Assembly: GCF_000516985.1 (NCBI RefSeq)
Contig: NW_006917094.1
Location: 1,550,001 to 1,614,000, forward strand
From: Pestalotiopsis fici W106-1
Taxonomy: Eukaryota > Ascomycota > Sordariomycetes > Amphisphaeriales > Sporocadaceae
DNA: 64,000 bases
Direction of reading: 5' to 3'
Both the position numbers and the translations under genes were made by a program. Position 1 is the stretch's first letter. Each line of letters starts with the position of its first letter. Of the stretch, positions 11,431 through 22,185 are shown one piece after another. The notes beneath the pieces were generated by a model. The model had not been told where the DNA came from and ran no database searches. It worked only from the letters and a program-made list of their open reading frames with translations.

Positions 11431-13259
11431 TCAAACCAAATCGCTCTTCTCTACTGCCCAGTCCGGCAATTTGCAATTGATGTTAGTCTGTGCCTTCCAG
11501 TTCGGATCCGCCCGCCAAATCTCCATGTACGTTTGTAATCTCGGCAAGAGAATTCGGGCATCCGGCCTCTGCTTCGGATCCGCGTCGCCGGCGTACTTGA
11601 TACAGTACTCGAGCCGATCCGAGTAGACGGACCGATCAGTGATTTGCAAGACTTGCTTGCGGGCCGCCCGACCGCGCCAGCGCAATTCTCGCTCGGCCGG
11701 GTCCGACAAGGTCCAGCAGGTCATGTCCACTAGCAGCAGTACAGTTAGCAATCCTGCGGGGTTGAATGTAAAAGTGATTGTTGACTTGCTATGGCCGAGG
11801 ACATTTCTCTCGCATAGTGCGTGCATGATGGCGGCGACGGCCCAGATATCGGATCGGGGCGTATGCGGCGATGCGAGCTCATTGAGCTGGTCGGAAGTTG
11901 TCAAGAATGGTGCAAAGCAGAGCTCGGGCGCGTGGTACTCTGGTGTGCCGTACACGAGCCACTAATAAATGCAGAGTTAGCATTTATAATCATTATTAGT
12001 TAATTCATTTGTCGAGTTCCTCACCGGTGGTCCTTCAGCGGCGACTGCCTCACGCTCCGCCATGCCAAAGTCTGTCAAGATGACATAGAGCGGCTTACTG
12101 GAGCCCGGCGTCGAGCGAGACTTGAGCATGACATTGTCGGGTTTAATGTCGCGATGCACAATTGGCGTCCAAGAACTTGACCCTTTACCAATCTTCTTAG
12201 CTCGGTTTGTTGAATTATTATTTCCGTGGTTGAGGTCTATCGATAGGTACGAGGAGCCCGTGGCAAGAAAGTGTAGGCCGTCGATCAGCGCCAGAAAGGC
12301 GTGCCAAATGAAGGACTCTGGAATATATTCGGCAAAGGAGGGGTCGGCCTTTTTGCGCTTTTTGTAACTCGATATGAGCTGGCCTAAGTCGCCGCAGTCG
12401 CAGAATTCCACTGTGAAGTGATTAGGAGATGATCATTGTTGTTAAGACGTGGTGGCGTTTTGCCAGACATCGAGAATGGGGCGTGTCACTTACTATAAAC
12501 CGTGGCCTGGAATGGTTTATCTTGTATGAATGCATCGACGTATTGTACCTGTGGGCTCGCAACTTAGCTTAAGTTTGGGGGTCTGCTTGCTCCATGGGCT
12601 TGAGATCGCTACGAAAGTCAATGTTGTAACGTGATACTTTTCATACTTACCAGAGAGTTGCATCTCAACTCTCGCATGATCTTGATTTCATTTTTGACCA
12701 AGCTGATCATGAAATCGTTGTCGGATTTGAAGTTCTTTTGTATGAACAATTCGCTTGTGCATTTCTTGCGAACTACAAAGATACCGGCATTCATGCCTCC
12801 TTTTGTTCCGTCGCCCGGGTCTATGATTTTGACTACATCGTACTTGTCTTCGAGGGTAGTGCTGGCAATCGTGTTGCGCTCTAGTTTCATGCCTGCTCTG
12901 ACTTTGGCAAAGCCTACAGGCGGTGCAATAGAACCCGGTCTATTCGAATCGTTCCGTGGTACAATTTGAGCAGATGAATCCCCGGATCCTTTCGGAGCCG
13001 CGCTTGGCTGAGAGAGTGGCTGCGATGGTCTATATTTCGTCGTTTCTCGTGTTACGGTGTTGTAGTACAAGTACAAACCTGGTGCCTTGACCATCTGCCA
13101 CCCGTGTGGGAGTTTGCCCAAAACAGGATGCACAAATGTGCCATTGGGGGCGTCCCTCGGGTGATGATAGTGTACTCGGCCAGTTTTGACGGTCTTCATG
13201 ACTCTCCAGCCTGGTGGAACGCGCCTGATTTCCTCATTCGCGGTGACTGGCTTCGCCAT
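11431..13259 (-). CDS. Protein kinase with two N-terminal WW-like domains
   Basis: Four exons: 12651-13259, 12494-12548, 12025-12410 and 11431-11961 (minus strand, about 526 aa); all three introns have canonical ends and matching phases. The N-terminus has two WW-like motifs: VPPGWRVMKT...GRVHYHHPRD and LPHGWQMVKAPG.LYLYYN, the latter ending KYRP with Y in place of the second Trp. A kinase domain follows with ATP-lysine FIQKNF, HRDIKPDN catalytic loop, DFG, and GTPEYHAPE in place of APE. The RPDARILLPRLQ end resembles NIMA/NEK-like fungal kinases. WW domains bind Pro-rich ligands, so substrate targeting is plausible but inferred. ATG 13259 was chosen because further upstream only TTG is available. 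A GCTAACT plus CTAG inside exon 4 near 11731-11745 looks like an intron end, but no phase-matching donor was found. Confidence 0.8.
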
Positions 13260-14307
13260 CGTGGACTCTGCTTTCCAGTATAAAAGTCGCAATTGACCCT
13301 CCACCACGGATTTCTTGTAAAACTTTGCGGAAGCGGTGGGTCGGCGTTGAGATATGGTACGGGACAATCCTTCTGCAAATGAGCAACAGTCACAATCACA
13401 GCGTATTTCATCATAGCATGTCTCTGAATTACTTTACACTTGCAGTGATTCACACCACACACTAGTCTTGCATTCCATGGGGGGGGGGGGTTTTTTTTTT
13501 TAATTCCCAAAACATGTTGTTCCCGATCTAGTCCCTCTCTTGAGCAAGATATAATGATTTAGATCTTCTAATTTCGTATCAGCTCGCACAGCCTGATAGA
13601 GATCGGGTTCTATAGATTAAAGTGGCCATGCTATATCTGGATTAGTTGAGGCACCTCAATGGAGTGACGCACGACCCTCAAGCTCTGACCGAGAACTTGT
13701 GCGGCTGAAAGATCGTCGCTTCTAGGCTTGGGCTTTCTTATGGAGGCCTGCCGATCCGGGGTTTCCGATTTCCCCTTTCTATACAATCAATTGCCTTTTA
13801 CAGCAACCAGGCAGAAAGGGCTATGTTTTTCTTCAGCTAAGCTTAGGGAGGCCATTTTTGTAAATGGTTCGACCCACCATACAGCACCTATCTGGTCAGT
13901 TTGTGTGCCGTGCATCGTGTAAACTTGGCCGGAGAACTTGAATAGGCTTGAGCTGTGCCGAAAAAAGTAACCTCTTGTCTCAGGTGTGCAGCACTGAAAG
14001 CCCGCCAATTTCTTTGCGGCCGAAATGAACACGAATAGAAAGTGCAGGAAGCAGCATCTTGTGTTTCCCACATAAGCACTTGGTTAGATTACCCCATAGC
14101 TGACAGCCTTATGCTTGATGGTAGAGTTCCTAGACACATTATACGTTATGTTGGCTCGGGAGATATTTCACACTTTTGCCACATAAGACCTTTATTTGCT
14201 GTCTTTTCGTTCGGCCAACTTCACTTCTTACAGACAAGCAGTTTCGGTCTATAGTGAGGGATCACGATTAATCACCAACGATATATGGAGACTTGCAAAT
14301 AAACAAG
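13260..14307. promoter_or_regulatory. Divergent intergenic region (kinase / kelch protein)
   Basis: About 1.05 kb between divergent genes, so it should hold both promoters. It contains a G12T11 homopolymer junction at 13479-13501. No gene recognised. Confidence 0.5.
13479..13501. repeat. G12-T11 homopolymer junction
   Basis: Twelve G directly followed by eleven T, about 220 bp upstream of the kinase start. One of four long G/C runs in this end of the window. Confidence 0.9.
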
Positions 14308-16403
14308 ATGCATTCTTCACTTCAAAGACTCGCTATTCTTCTTCTGGTTTTGCCACGTCACGCAAAATCATATGATGTACCTCCGGTAGATGCCTACTTT
14401 CGCCGAATGGGACATAGCAGTGAGTCTTGTGCTGTCTGTGTATGTTATGTGGTCACAGATAACATTCACTGATGCGATACTTGTGGGCAGTCGTGGTCAT
14501 TGGTGACTATCTTTATGTTCAAGGCGGCGAAATCTCATGGGACGCGGGCAATGGAACAGCTATTGGGCAATTTTCGGACATATATGCAAACCGAGGTAAG
14601 CATGCGATGTCTAGGCGATGTGATTGTGTTTCGCAACTTTCTGCTAACATGGAATCCCACAAGTAAACAAAACTTTATCATTGCCAATCGCAGAGTCTTG
14701 GAACAATGCCACAGTCCAGTGGATTGAAACGGATAGTGTTGTTTCTGCGCCATCCCTCAGGCTTCCAGCATTGTGGCCTCAGGGCGACTCATTCTTTACC
14801 TGGGGTGGCTCGAAGCGTTTTGGATTGCCTGTTGAGGACAGTCTGCTTTGGCAGTTCACAACCGATGGAGCCGGAGGAGGAAATTGGACAAGTTCCCAAC
14901 CTGCTAATATGGAGACTTTCAGCAGCATCCGTCGTACCACTGCCGCTGCTCGAGCTAGCTGTCGTGGCGTAGGACTCTATCTCGGTGGCTACGCAGCCCC
15001 ACAAACAGACGTTGCCTTCAACGATGACACAAAAGCTTTTCCAGTACCAGGGCTTCTGACCTATGACATGGAGACGGCTACCTGGAGCAACAAAACCTCG
15101 AAGCCCGGCTTAAACAACTATGGAACATCTGTGTATGGGGCAGCTACTTGTCTGGAAGACTACGGCAACAAGGGCGTGTTCATCACAATTGGAGGCCAAA
15201 TGGAGACCGATCTCTCGGCATACAGCGATAACGGACTGACCCTGTTCGAAACAAGTACATTATCCCTGTATGATGTTGACGCTGACCAATGGCTCAAACA
15301 AAAAGTCTCCGGAGAGGCACCGGAACAAAGAGATCGAACCTGCCTCAGCACTGCTCATGGTCAAAACGGTTCATTAGACATGTAAGCTGCCGCTGCGAAC
15401 ATGATTCCATCTCCCTCAACGCAAGGCGCTGTGCTGACCAAAATACTACCAAGCTACATGTACGGCGGCATTCAAAAAGGAGGTACTGACCAGGTCAACA
15501 AAGTGTTTGACGACATATGGATACTCTCCATTCCAGCCTTTACGTGGTTCAAGCTCAATGTTACCGGCACTCAACGCTCTTGGCACGATTGTGTGATTAT
15601 CGGAAGCCAGCTGGTCTCCGTGGGGGGTTTGGGAGCGGGCGTTCGTTTTAACGAGTCTGTCCAGTTCAACGACCGTGATGAATGGCGCCAAGGTCTCGGG
15701 GTGCTGGATCTCGCCTCCATGACCTGGGCGGATGGTTTCAACGCAAACTCGACGGCATATGAATCACCACAAGTGGTAAAGGACTGGTACCGTGATAAGT
15801 ATGCTTGACGCAGGGACTTTTGGCAACAAACACACTGACTGATCGACACAGTGACTTTAGAAACAACAATTGGACAAGTGACGACGTCAAACAACTATTC
15901 ACAAACTCCGCCAAATCAACGAATTCCACCAACACGACTGATCCAATTGACGGTGAGTCACGAATCTCAAACATTTTGCTGTAGAAGCAGTCCTGACTGA
16001 ATGGAGCGTAGCAGGGACTGTTGCATCCGAGGCGGATGGCCAGAAAATTTCCATCGGTAGCATCGTTGGTGGTGTAATTGGAGGTGTCGTGGCCTTGGTG
16101 GCGATCCTTGGTACTGGCTTCTGGTATATGCGACGGCGAAAAAGTAAGAACAGCAAAGCTTCCACCGCCATTGATACACCAAATGAAGGAAAGAAAGAGG
16201 ACCCATTGCGTTACTGGGCAGAGACGCACACACAGCAGTGGTATTATGCAGAGCTCAATGGTCGCCCTGGACTATTTCAGCTGCCGAGTGAAGGCAGTGA
16301 GAGGCCTGCCGAGCTTGGTCCCCATGCCGAGGGCCATATCCCAATCGAACGCAGGAGGGGAATCTCTGAGCTGTCTGGCAGTAGTCCGGAAATGAAGGGA
16401 TGA
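14308..16403 (+). CDS. Kelch-repeat single-pass membrane protein
   Basis: Six exons: 14308-14419, 14491-14595, 14664-15381, 15454-15798, 15852-15952, 16015-16403 (589 aa). Residues 1-22 are a signal peptide (LAILLLVLP). A large extracellular region has kelch-type blades, e.g. VVIGDYLYVQGGE, GVGLYLGGYA, GVFITIGGQ, YMYGGIQKGG and QLVSVGGLGAG, with many NxT/S sites. A Ser/Thr/Asn-rich stalk leads to one membrane helix (SIVGGVIGGVVALVAILGTG) stopped by RRRK, then a ~90-residue cytosolic tail. The architecture suggests a surface or cell-wall sensor or adhesin; ligand and function unknown. The acceptor of the last intron is a TAGCAG tandem, so one Gln/Ala-type residue may vary. It lies tail-to-tail with the NLR-like gene. 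Confidence 0.82.
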
Positions 16404-16571
16404 CAGTATACGTATAACATTGTATTTTGTGAAGCCCTATGAACACTTTTATTGCATCTGTACAGAATTGAAAATCACAGAGCTTGAATACCTAGTACTC
16501 CAATCCCACAAACGCCTCTATCCTTTTACACCAAAACCCGACTGTTGATCAGATGCATTTTCCCACCAGCT

Positions 16572-16603
16572 CCCCCCCCCCCCCCCCCCCAAAAAAAAAA
16601 AAA
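16572..16603. repeat. C19-A13 homopolymer junction
   Basis: Nineteen C followed by thirteen A in the convergent spacer between the kelch protein and the NLR-like gene. Confidence 0.9.
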
Positions 16604-16631
16604 GAATCGAGCAATGAATTCAATCTTGAAG

Positions 16632-18249
16632 TTATAAATGGTACGTGGCAGTAAATACCATTGACGAAAGAATTTCGGGTCTTGGCAAAGGCACAACCTT
16701 TCCCCTCGCGTCTCTCTTGATGATCGCCAGCCGATGCAGATAGCTTAGAGAAGACTCATGAGGCTGTCGCTCAAAGTGCCCAATAAGCCTGAGCGGAGCC
16801 AACGTCGAGCTCCAGACACCAGTCGTCCCTTGCAGTGCATCGTCTACTTCAAGGCTTGACGCAGGAATACCTTCGAGCTTGTCTTGATCCCGGAAGCGAC
16901 CCATGATCAGCCACTCGATTACTCTCTGGCACCTCTTTCCAATGACCACGGCACTTTTGAAACCATCCTTCCCCTCATAGCAAATGGAGGCGCCACTGCG
17001 AACCAGAAATTTGACACTCTCGAGTCGATTGGAGAATGCTGCTGCCATGAGCGCAGATCTGTATGGACTTCCCTCAAAGTCAATGCCGGCGCCCATTTCC
17101 AGGCAGTGTGCCATGACACTCGTATCGTCAGTACATGTAGCTGAACAAATTGGACTCCAGCCCCGGTCAGGATGTAGATTGGAAACTTGACGAAGATCCT
17201 CGACGTGGAATCTGCGTCGATAGTATCGCCACAGGGGACCCATCCATGCCGCGTTCTGTGTTGGGTAACACATTTGATGCCATGGAAATGGGTTTGGACG
17301 TTTCAATTGTACCGCTCCGTTGATTACCATGCTGCCTGTTGCATAAGTATACATGGCTAAGTGCACTATGCTCCTGCCAGCAGCATCTTCAATATGAGAG
17401 CTAATTCCAATGCTCATGAAGGATGACAGGGACTTTGGGGGGGGGGGGGGGGGGGGGGGGGCGCGCACAAGGTTGCAACAGAAGTCAAGCGCCTGATGTA
17501 ATGTGGGAAAAGGTGGTGGACTGGTATTTAGAGGTGCTAGAATGACATTAGCATCGATCGTTTCAGTTTGGTAGTCGTCTTTCAAAGGTACCTCTATGCA
17601 TTCCGACAGGAAAGTCATCACTGGGAGATTGACATCCTCCCTTCGGCCATGCAAGCTGGTCGAATACAGCCTTTGCAGCAACTCGAACGCTTCAGAGCTG
17701 ATATCATAACTGATGGAATGGACGTCCATCAGAATGATCCGGATGACGTGGGAAATCGGCATCGATGGGCACTCTCAGGACAGCCACAGACCCGCCACTG
17801 GCTGCGACTTCCCAAACACACCCCCCTCCGTCACAGCAACAGACAAATATGGGCTGTTGTTTGACATTTGGAATGCTTGATCCCATGGCATTTCTGTCAT
17901 CAAGATTATGCCTGTAGAGGAAACCGTGGTCGTCACTCTTTACATGCTGTAGTAGATTTTGCAGTGTTCGCAAGTGTTCCTCGTTGTTTTGAGCGTTCTG
18001 AACACAGTAACCAATGGCGCCCCGGCCATTCTCATCCGCCATGTCCAGAGATGCTTCTGAATCAATGAGCATTATCATCGATTGATATTTATTTGCATTT
18101 GGACGAAACCAAGTACAAGGGTTGGCAGCGTAATAGAAAGACGTCCCTCCACTACCGTAGGGTCCGTCAATGGTACGACTGGACACTTTAATCAAGTGTT
18201 CTACTACTTCTAGAGAACCCCATTCCGCTGCAATGTGCGTAAAAGAGCA
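16632..18249 (-). pseudogene. Ankyrin-repeat C-terminal part of the NLR-like gene, cut off by a stop
   Basis: Continues the NACHT gene upstream on the minus strand. Directly after TAG (18250-18252) the same frame reads CSFTHIAAEWGSLEVVEHLI, a good ankyrin repeat, and stays open to 17704. Further ankyrin-like sequence (RGWSPICSATC, SALMAAAFSNRLESVKFLV) lies in a frame one base off, open 17762-16632, so a frameshift or unseen intron sits near 17704-17762. This last part also includes a run of 25 G on the plus strand that reads as a Pro run. Nonsense plus frame change suggests decay, but the long open stretches and maintained repeats point to recent loss, an allele-specific break, sequence error, or readthrough. 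Confidence 0.65.
17437..17461. repeat. Poly-G tract (G25) inside ankyrin-coding sequence
   Basis: Twenty-five G on the plus strand, read as consecutive Pro codons on the minus strand. Frame is open on both sides at the given length, so only multiples of three would preserve it. Confidence 0.85.
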
Positions 18250-21124
18250 CTATATCAAGTCTTGAATCGTCATTTCCTGATCGAAGCAAGGGTCATCCTC
18301 GCATGCCGCCAGGGTCTCCAAGTCACCCTTTTTTATGGAAGTCATTAATGTTGAATATATAGTATTGTCTGACATTGTGATTTCCATTGGTAGCAATGAC
18401 TCATCAGTCGTGAATTTGTAGCCGCACTCGATCGCGTGGATCCAGATGAGGGTACAGAGCTGACGCCCAAAATCAGTCTTGTTCAGTCCAGTGCCTATTA
18501 AGTAAACCACAAAATCAAGAGCATCTGTTTCAAAAGCGACACTATGAGGCAGACTTTTTTGAATTTCCCATATATCCTCAGGACGCGGTAGCCAGCCACT
18601 CGCCAAGGTCCACTGTAGAGTCGAGTAGTTGCCGTAGCATTGTAGGTCCAACATTGCTACATCAAGAATCGTGTGTCCCAAACCACATACAAAATAAGCT
18701 GAAATGGTTTCACCGCGGGCAAGGAGAGCCTCACAGAGACGTGAATCCTTCTTGATGCTGCGGTAAGTGTACCCATGTAGAGGATCATGGCCAAAGCTCA
18801 CGAATGAGGAGATTCCCAAAGCTGCAAAGTCCAGCATAGAAGGCGCCTTGGTATTAGTGTAGTTGCAAGCACCTTGATCAATGAGCCACAACCCTACGTC
18901 AACAAGATTCAAGGCCGCAGCAACATGAAGTGTGGAGATATCTCGTCCCAACAAGACATCAACTGCGTGTTTGATCTTTGTTGACGTTACAACAAATTTG
19001 AATCCGTCAGAACCATTAGGCTCATTGATGTATGTATAAAAGGCAATGAGCCAATTCTTGTAATTTGTTGTCTTTTTTTGATGAAGCAGCACCTTTTCGA
19101 GGTCGAGTATCATGCCGGATTGTGCCATCCCTGCAGCCTGAGCGCGATGTGCCATTATTGGCCATGTCACTGCAGCAAAATGGTATAGTGGAAATTCATC
19201 GCAGGTCTTTTGCATGCTCCACGCCTCAGCCTCAAAGTCCCGGGAAACAGGTCCATCAAAGTTCTTCAGTAAGAGGAATCGAAGAGACTGTATAGCCGTG
19301 ATTTGATAGACCTTTTCATCTGCAATATGATACAATGCCAGGTCTGGCCTCTGGAGAAGCGAGGAGTCTTGCAAGTATTCGCGTACACTGAAGTGGGAGA
19401 ACTCGAAAAAGCGGCCGTCGTTTGATTTGCGAATGAAGCTAGAACAGCTGCGAGAGATTTCTTCATCCCTCACAATTGCTTCTTTGTCCAAAGTCACACC
19501 TATTTCATCCGGGGTAGAGACGGCCTGGCAAAGTTGTGGAATTGTAAGCTTGAAGTCGTCTTCCTCAACAGCAATCAGCTTCAAAGAGAGCTGCACAAGT
19601 CTTTGAACGCGTCCGTTTCGCTGATTTATGCGATGTAGTATTCGTTCATAGGTCTCAGGGAGAGTTCTTGGCAGCTCCTCAAGTGCCGCCCGCCGATCTG
19701 CATCCGTGGGACACTCGCACAGTACATCGAGTTGGCAAGCAACCCAACGGAACCTAAACTGTCAGTAAAGCGTTGCCATTTTCAAATCATGGATTGATCT
19801 GAACTTACATCCCTTGTGCCCCCTCAATGAGTTTTGACATGATTTCATCCTTGAGACTCGCATTCCCTAGTCTCAAGCGCTTCTGTTCAATCCTTTTTTC
19901 AAGCTCTGCGCCAACGAATAAGGATATGTCTTCCGTATGTGCGGCAATTGGAATGTGGTCAAAGTCAGTTTCCAGTTGATCGCTAATGTCAGCCTCGTGC
20001 CGACTGCACAGGGCCATTGATATGGTTCTCGCGTATCGTGCAACTTCGGAAAGCATTCTGCTTACTTCGCCAGCCTTGTCGCCACATTCGTCGAGTCCGT
20101 CGACCACCACCAGGACTTGGTCATATTCATTGGCTTGCCTCACAAATAAGTCCCGAAGATCTTCAATGTCGGGAGTCATTCTGAACCCAAACTGGGGCTC
20201 TATCTTGTCGTAATATTCCTTCAGCAATTGAAAGGACGAATCTCGTTGTCGACCTAGTTGTGCCATCAGGGCTCGCAGGATGTTCGAGATGTCCCATGAA
20301 CTTTTCTTTTTGTAGTCACAGAAGAAAAAGGCAACTCCAACCTTGGGCGTGGTCTCCAGGCGACTCAACGCTTCCCGAATGACGGCTCCAGCCAGGACTG
20401 TCTTACCGGCACCAGGTATTCCGCTAAGCCAAAGCTTTGACCGGGGCTCCGTAAGCCATTCACGGAATCTCGGGGACTCTGTGAGCCACAAGCCTGTCAT
20501 TGGCTGACGTAGATTCCAGCTTGTTCGGAGATTGGGACTCGGGTCATCGACCATGAAAAAGTCCAGAATCTTTGAACGCATGTGGTCGATTTTAATGCGC
20601 GTCAAAACCTTGAGGCTTTCCACACTCTTTTGTATTTGATTCAGTTTGCTTTCAACGTTTTGCACTTTGCTGAGACATGCCATGAGATCTGCCATTGTGC
20701 TAGCTTGCAACGCAAGCTGCAAAGTCTCTTTTTGACGTGAAAGCTCGTTGACCATTTCCATAGTTCTTGATTTCCCAAAAGGCCACTTCAAAGCTTGCAT
20801 GGCATGCTTGATGCTCTTGTTGTCACCTGGAGTAGGGTCAAATCTCACGATTCGGCCTAGGATCTCGTTCAGAACGGCCCGGCACGAGTGAACATGTTCC
20901 AGTCGTAAGGGAGAGGAGCGTGTGGCATCTTGCTCCAAGGTCTCGGTCAACAGCTTGACTCCGTGGAGGACGACGGCAACAGATTGTAATTCAGTGCAGA
21001 GTGCTTTGATATCCTTTTGTGCATTCGAAGCATCTTGAGTGTAGCGAAACACCCCACGAAACGCCGAATCGGCCAAAGACAGTAGACCCGCTATGCTGGC
21101 CGCGATAGACAAGGGATCAGCCAT
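18250..21124 (-). CDS. NLR-like STAND protein (HeLo-like N-term, NACHT, ankyrin start)
   Basis: Two exons, 19809-21124 and 18250-19753, phase-matched (939 aa before TAG). The N-terminus MADPLSIAASIAGLLSLAD is characteristic of the fungal HeLo-like/STAND N-terminal domain. A NACHT-type NTPase follows: Walker A GIPGAGKT at 235-242 and Walker B VLVVVDGLDECG at about 337-348, then a winged-helix-like LPETYERILHRIN and weak ankyrin-like units (DISTLHVAAALNLVDVGLWL). Fungal NACHT/ankyrin proteins of this build are NLR-like and linked to allorecognition and programmed cell death. The reading frame continues into ankyrin repeats after the stop (see 16632-18249), so this is either a truncated protein or a nonsense allele. 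The next gene upstream on the same strand is a HET-domain gene, another incompatibility family. Confidence 0.82.
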
Positions 21125-22185
21125 GGTGAGAAGATGCCCATGGGTTTGAATGAGTTGAGAATGGCGTTGATATGTCGTGTTTGAAGGAGAGAAACGATAT
21201 TGTCTTGTCTTTGCCCGTCAGGCTTCTGTAACCGGGATCTGGGCACCCCGCAGCCGAAACGATGGCTCTAGATATCAACATTGCAGCAGTCCAATCGTAA
21301 TTGACTTCCACCCGCAGCACAGCCCGAGGGCATGCGCAAGGCTCTCCTCGGGTGTCACGACATGCCATTATCTGCGCGTGGCCGATTGCCTGCAGAGAAT
21401 TGCGGACCAATAGCGGTATCACTGGAAACAGGTAGGCGGCCAAGGCATACTCGTCATGCGAAGCATGGTTGATAGGTACACTTGTAGCAGCCGCTGGAAA
21501 TCAACGAGAACAGCAAATCGCAGACATGAAATGGGAGGCTTGGTAAGAGAGTCATGCCAAGGAAAGATGTATCACGTCCACCGGGATCGAAGGTCCCCCT
21601 TCACTTGCGATTAATTCAATCGAGGTCTCAGGCTCTCGGTATGCGTGCGAAGGCTTGGATTGTTGCTGCAGTTCTTGACAGCCCCGCACCACCTTATTCC
21701 ATCTTATTACCGAACGGCGAGTTGCCCACAACACAGAGTACTAGATACCTACCTACCCACACTGGTATTACCATTTTACGCCGCCTTTCATAGTACAAGT
21801 CAATTTGATGATTCGAAAAATTCTCGACAAGGCTGACATTGTCCAATTCCTTCACTCATGGTTCAAAGAGAGAAATCATGCTATCAACTCTGATCTCGCT
21901 TTCCTTGGAATCAGTGCGCGATGTAGCCTTCTGGCTGCTGCTGCCGGACCAGGCTGTCCTTTGCTGAACTTGCAAGGCCCTCAAAGTCCTGCTGACGCCC
22001 ATGGCCTGGAGAACTCCACCACAGTGACACTCATGAACGCTTTTTGAGCTTCAAGGATGGCGTCTAACTCAAGAGTAGTGCAAGTGGAAGTTGCCATTGC
22101 CCGACTGGCAAGTAATACAATAACTGACTTGTCTCTCGCGTGCCACCTCCCAGAGCCCAAATGTGATTGCTCATACGGGTAGATT
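21125..22185. other. Intergenic between HET gene and NLR-like gene
   Basis: About 1.06 kb. It holds the HET gene's 3' flank and the NLR-like promoter. No gene recognised. Confidence 0.5.

Noticed and set aside
11701..11820. Intron within the last kinase exon
   Set aside because: A good branch and acceptor are visible but no donor keeps the conserved downstream frame; left unspliced.
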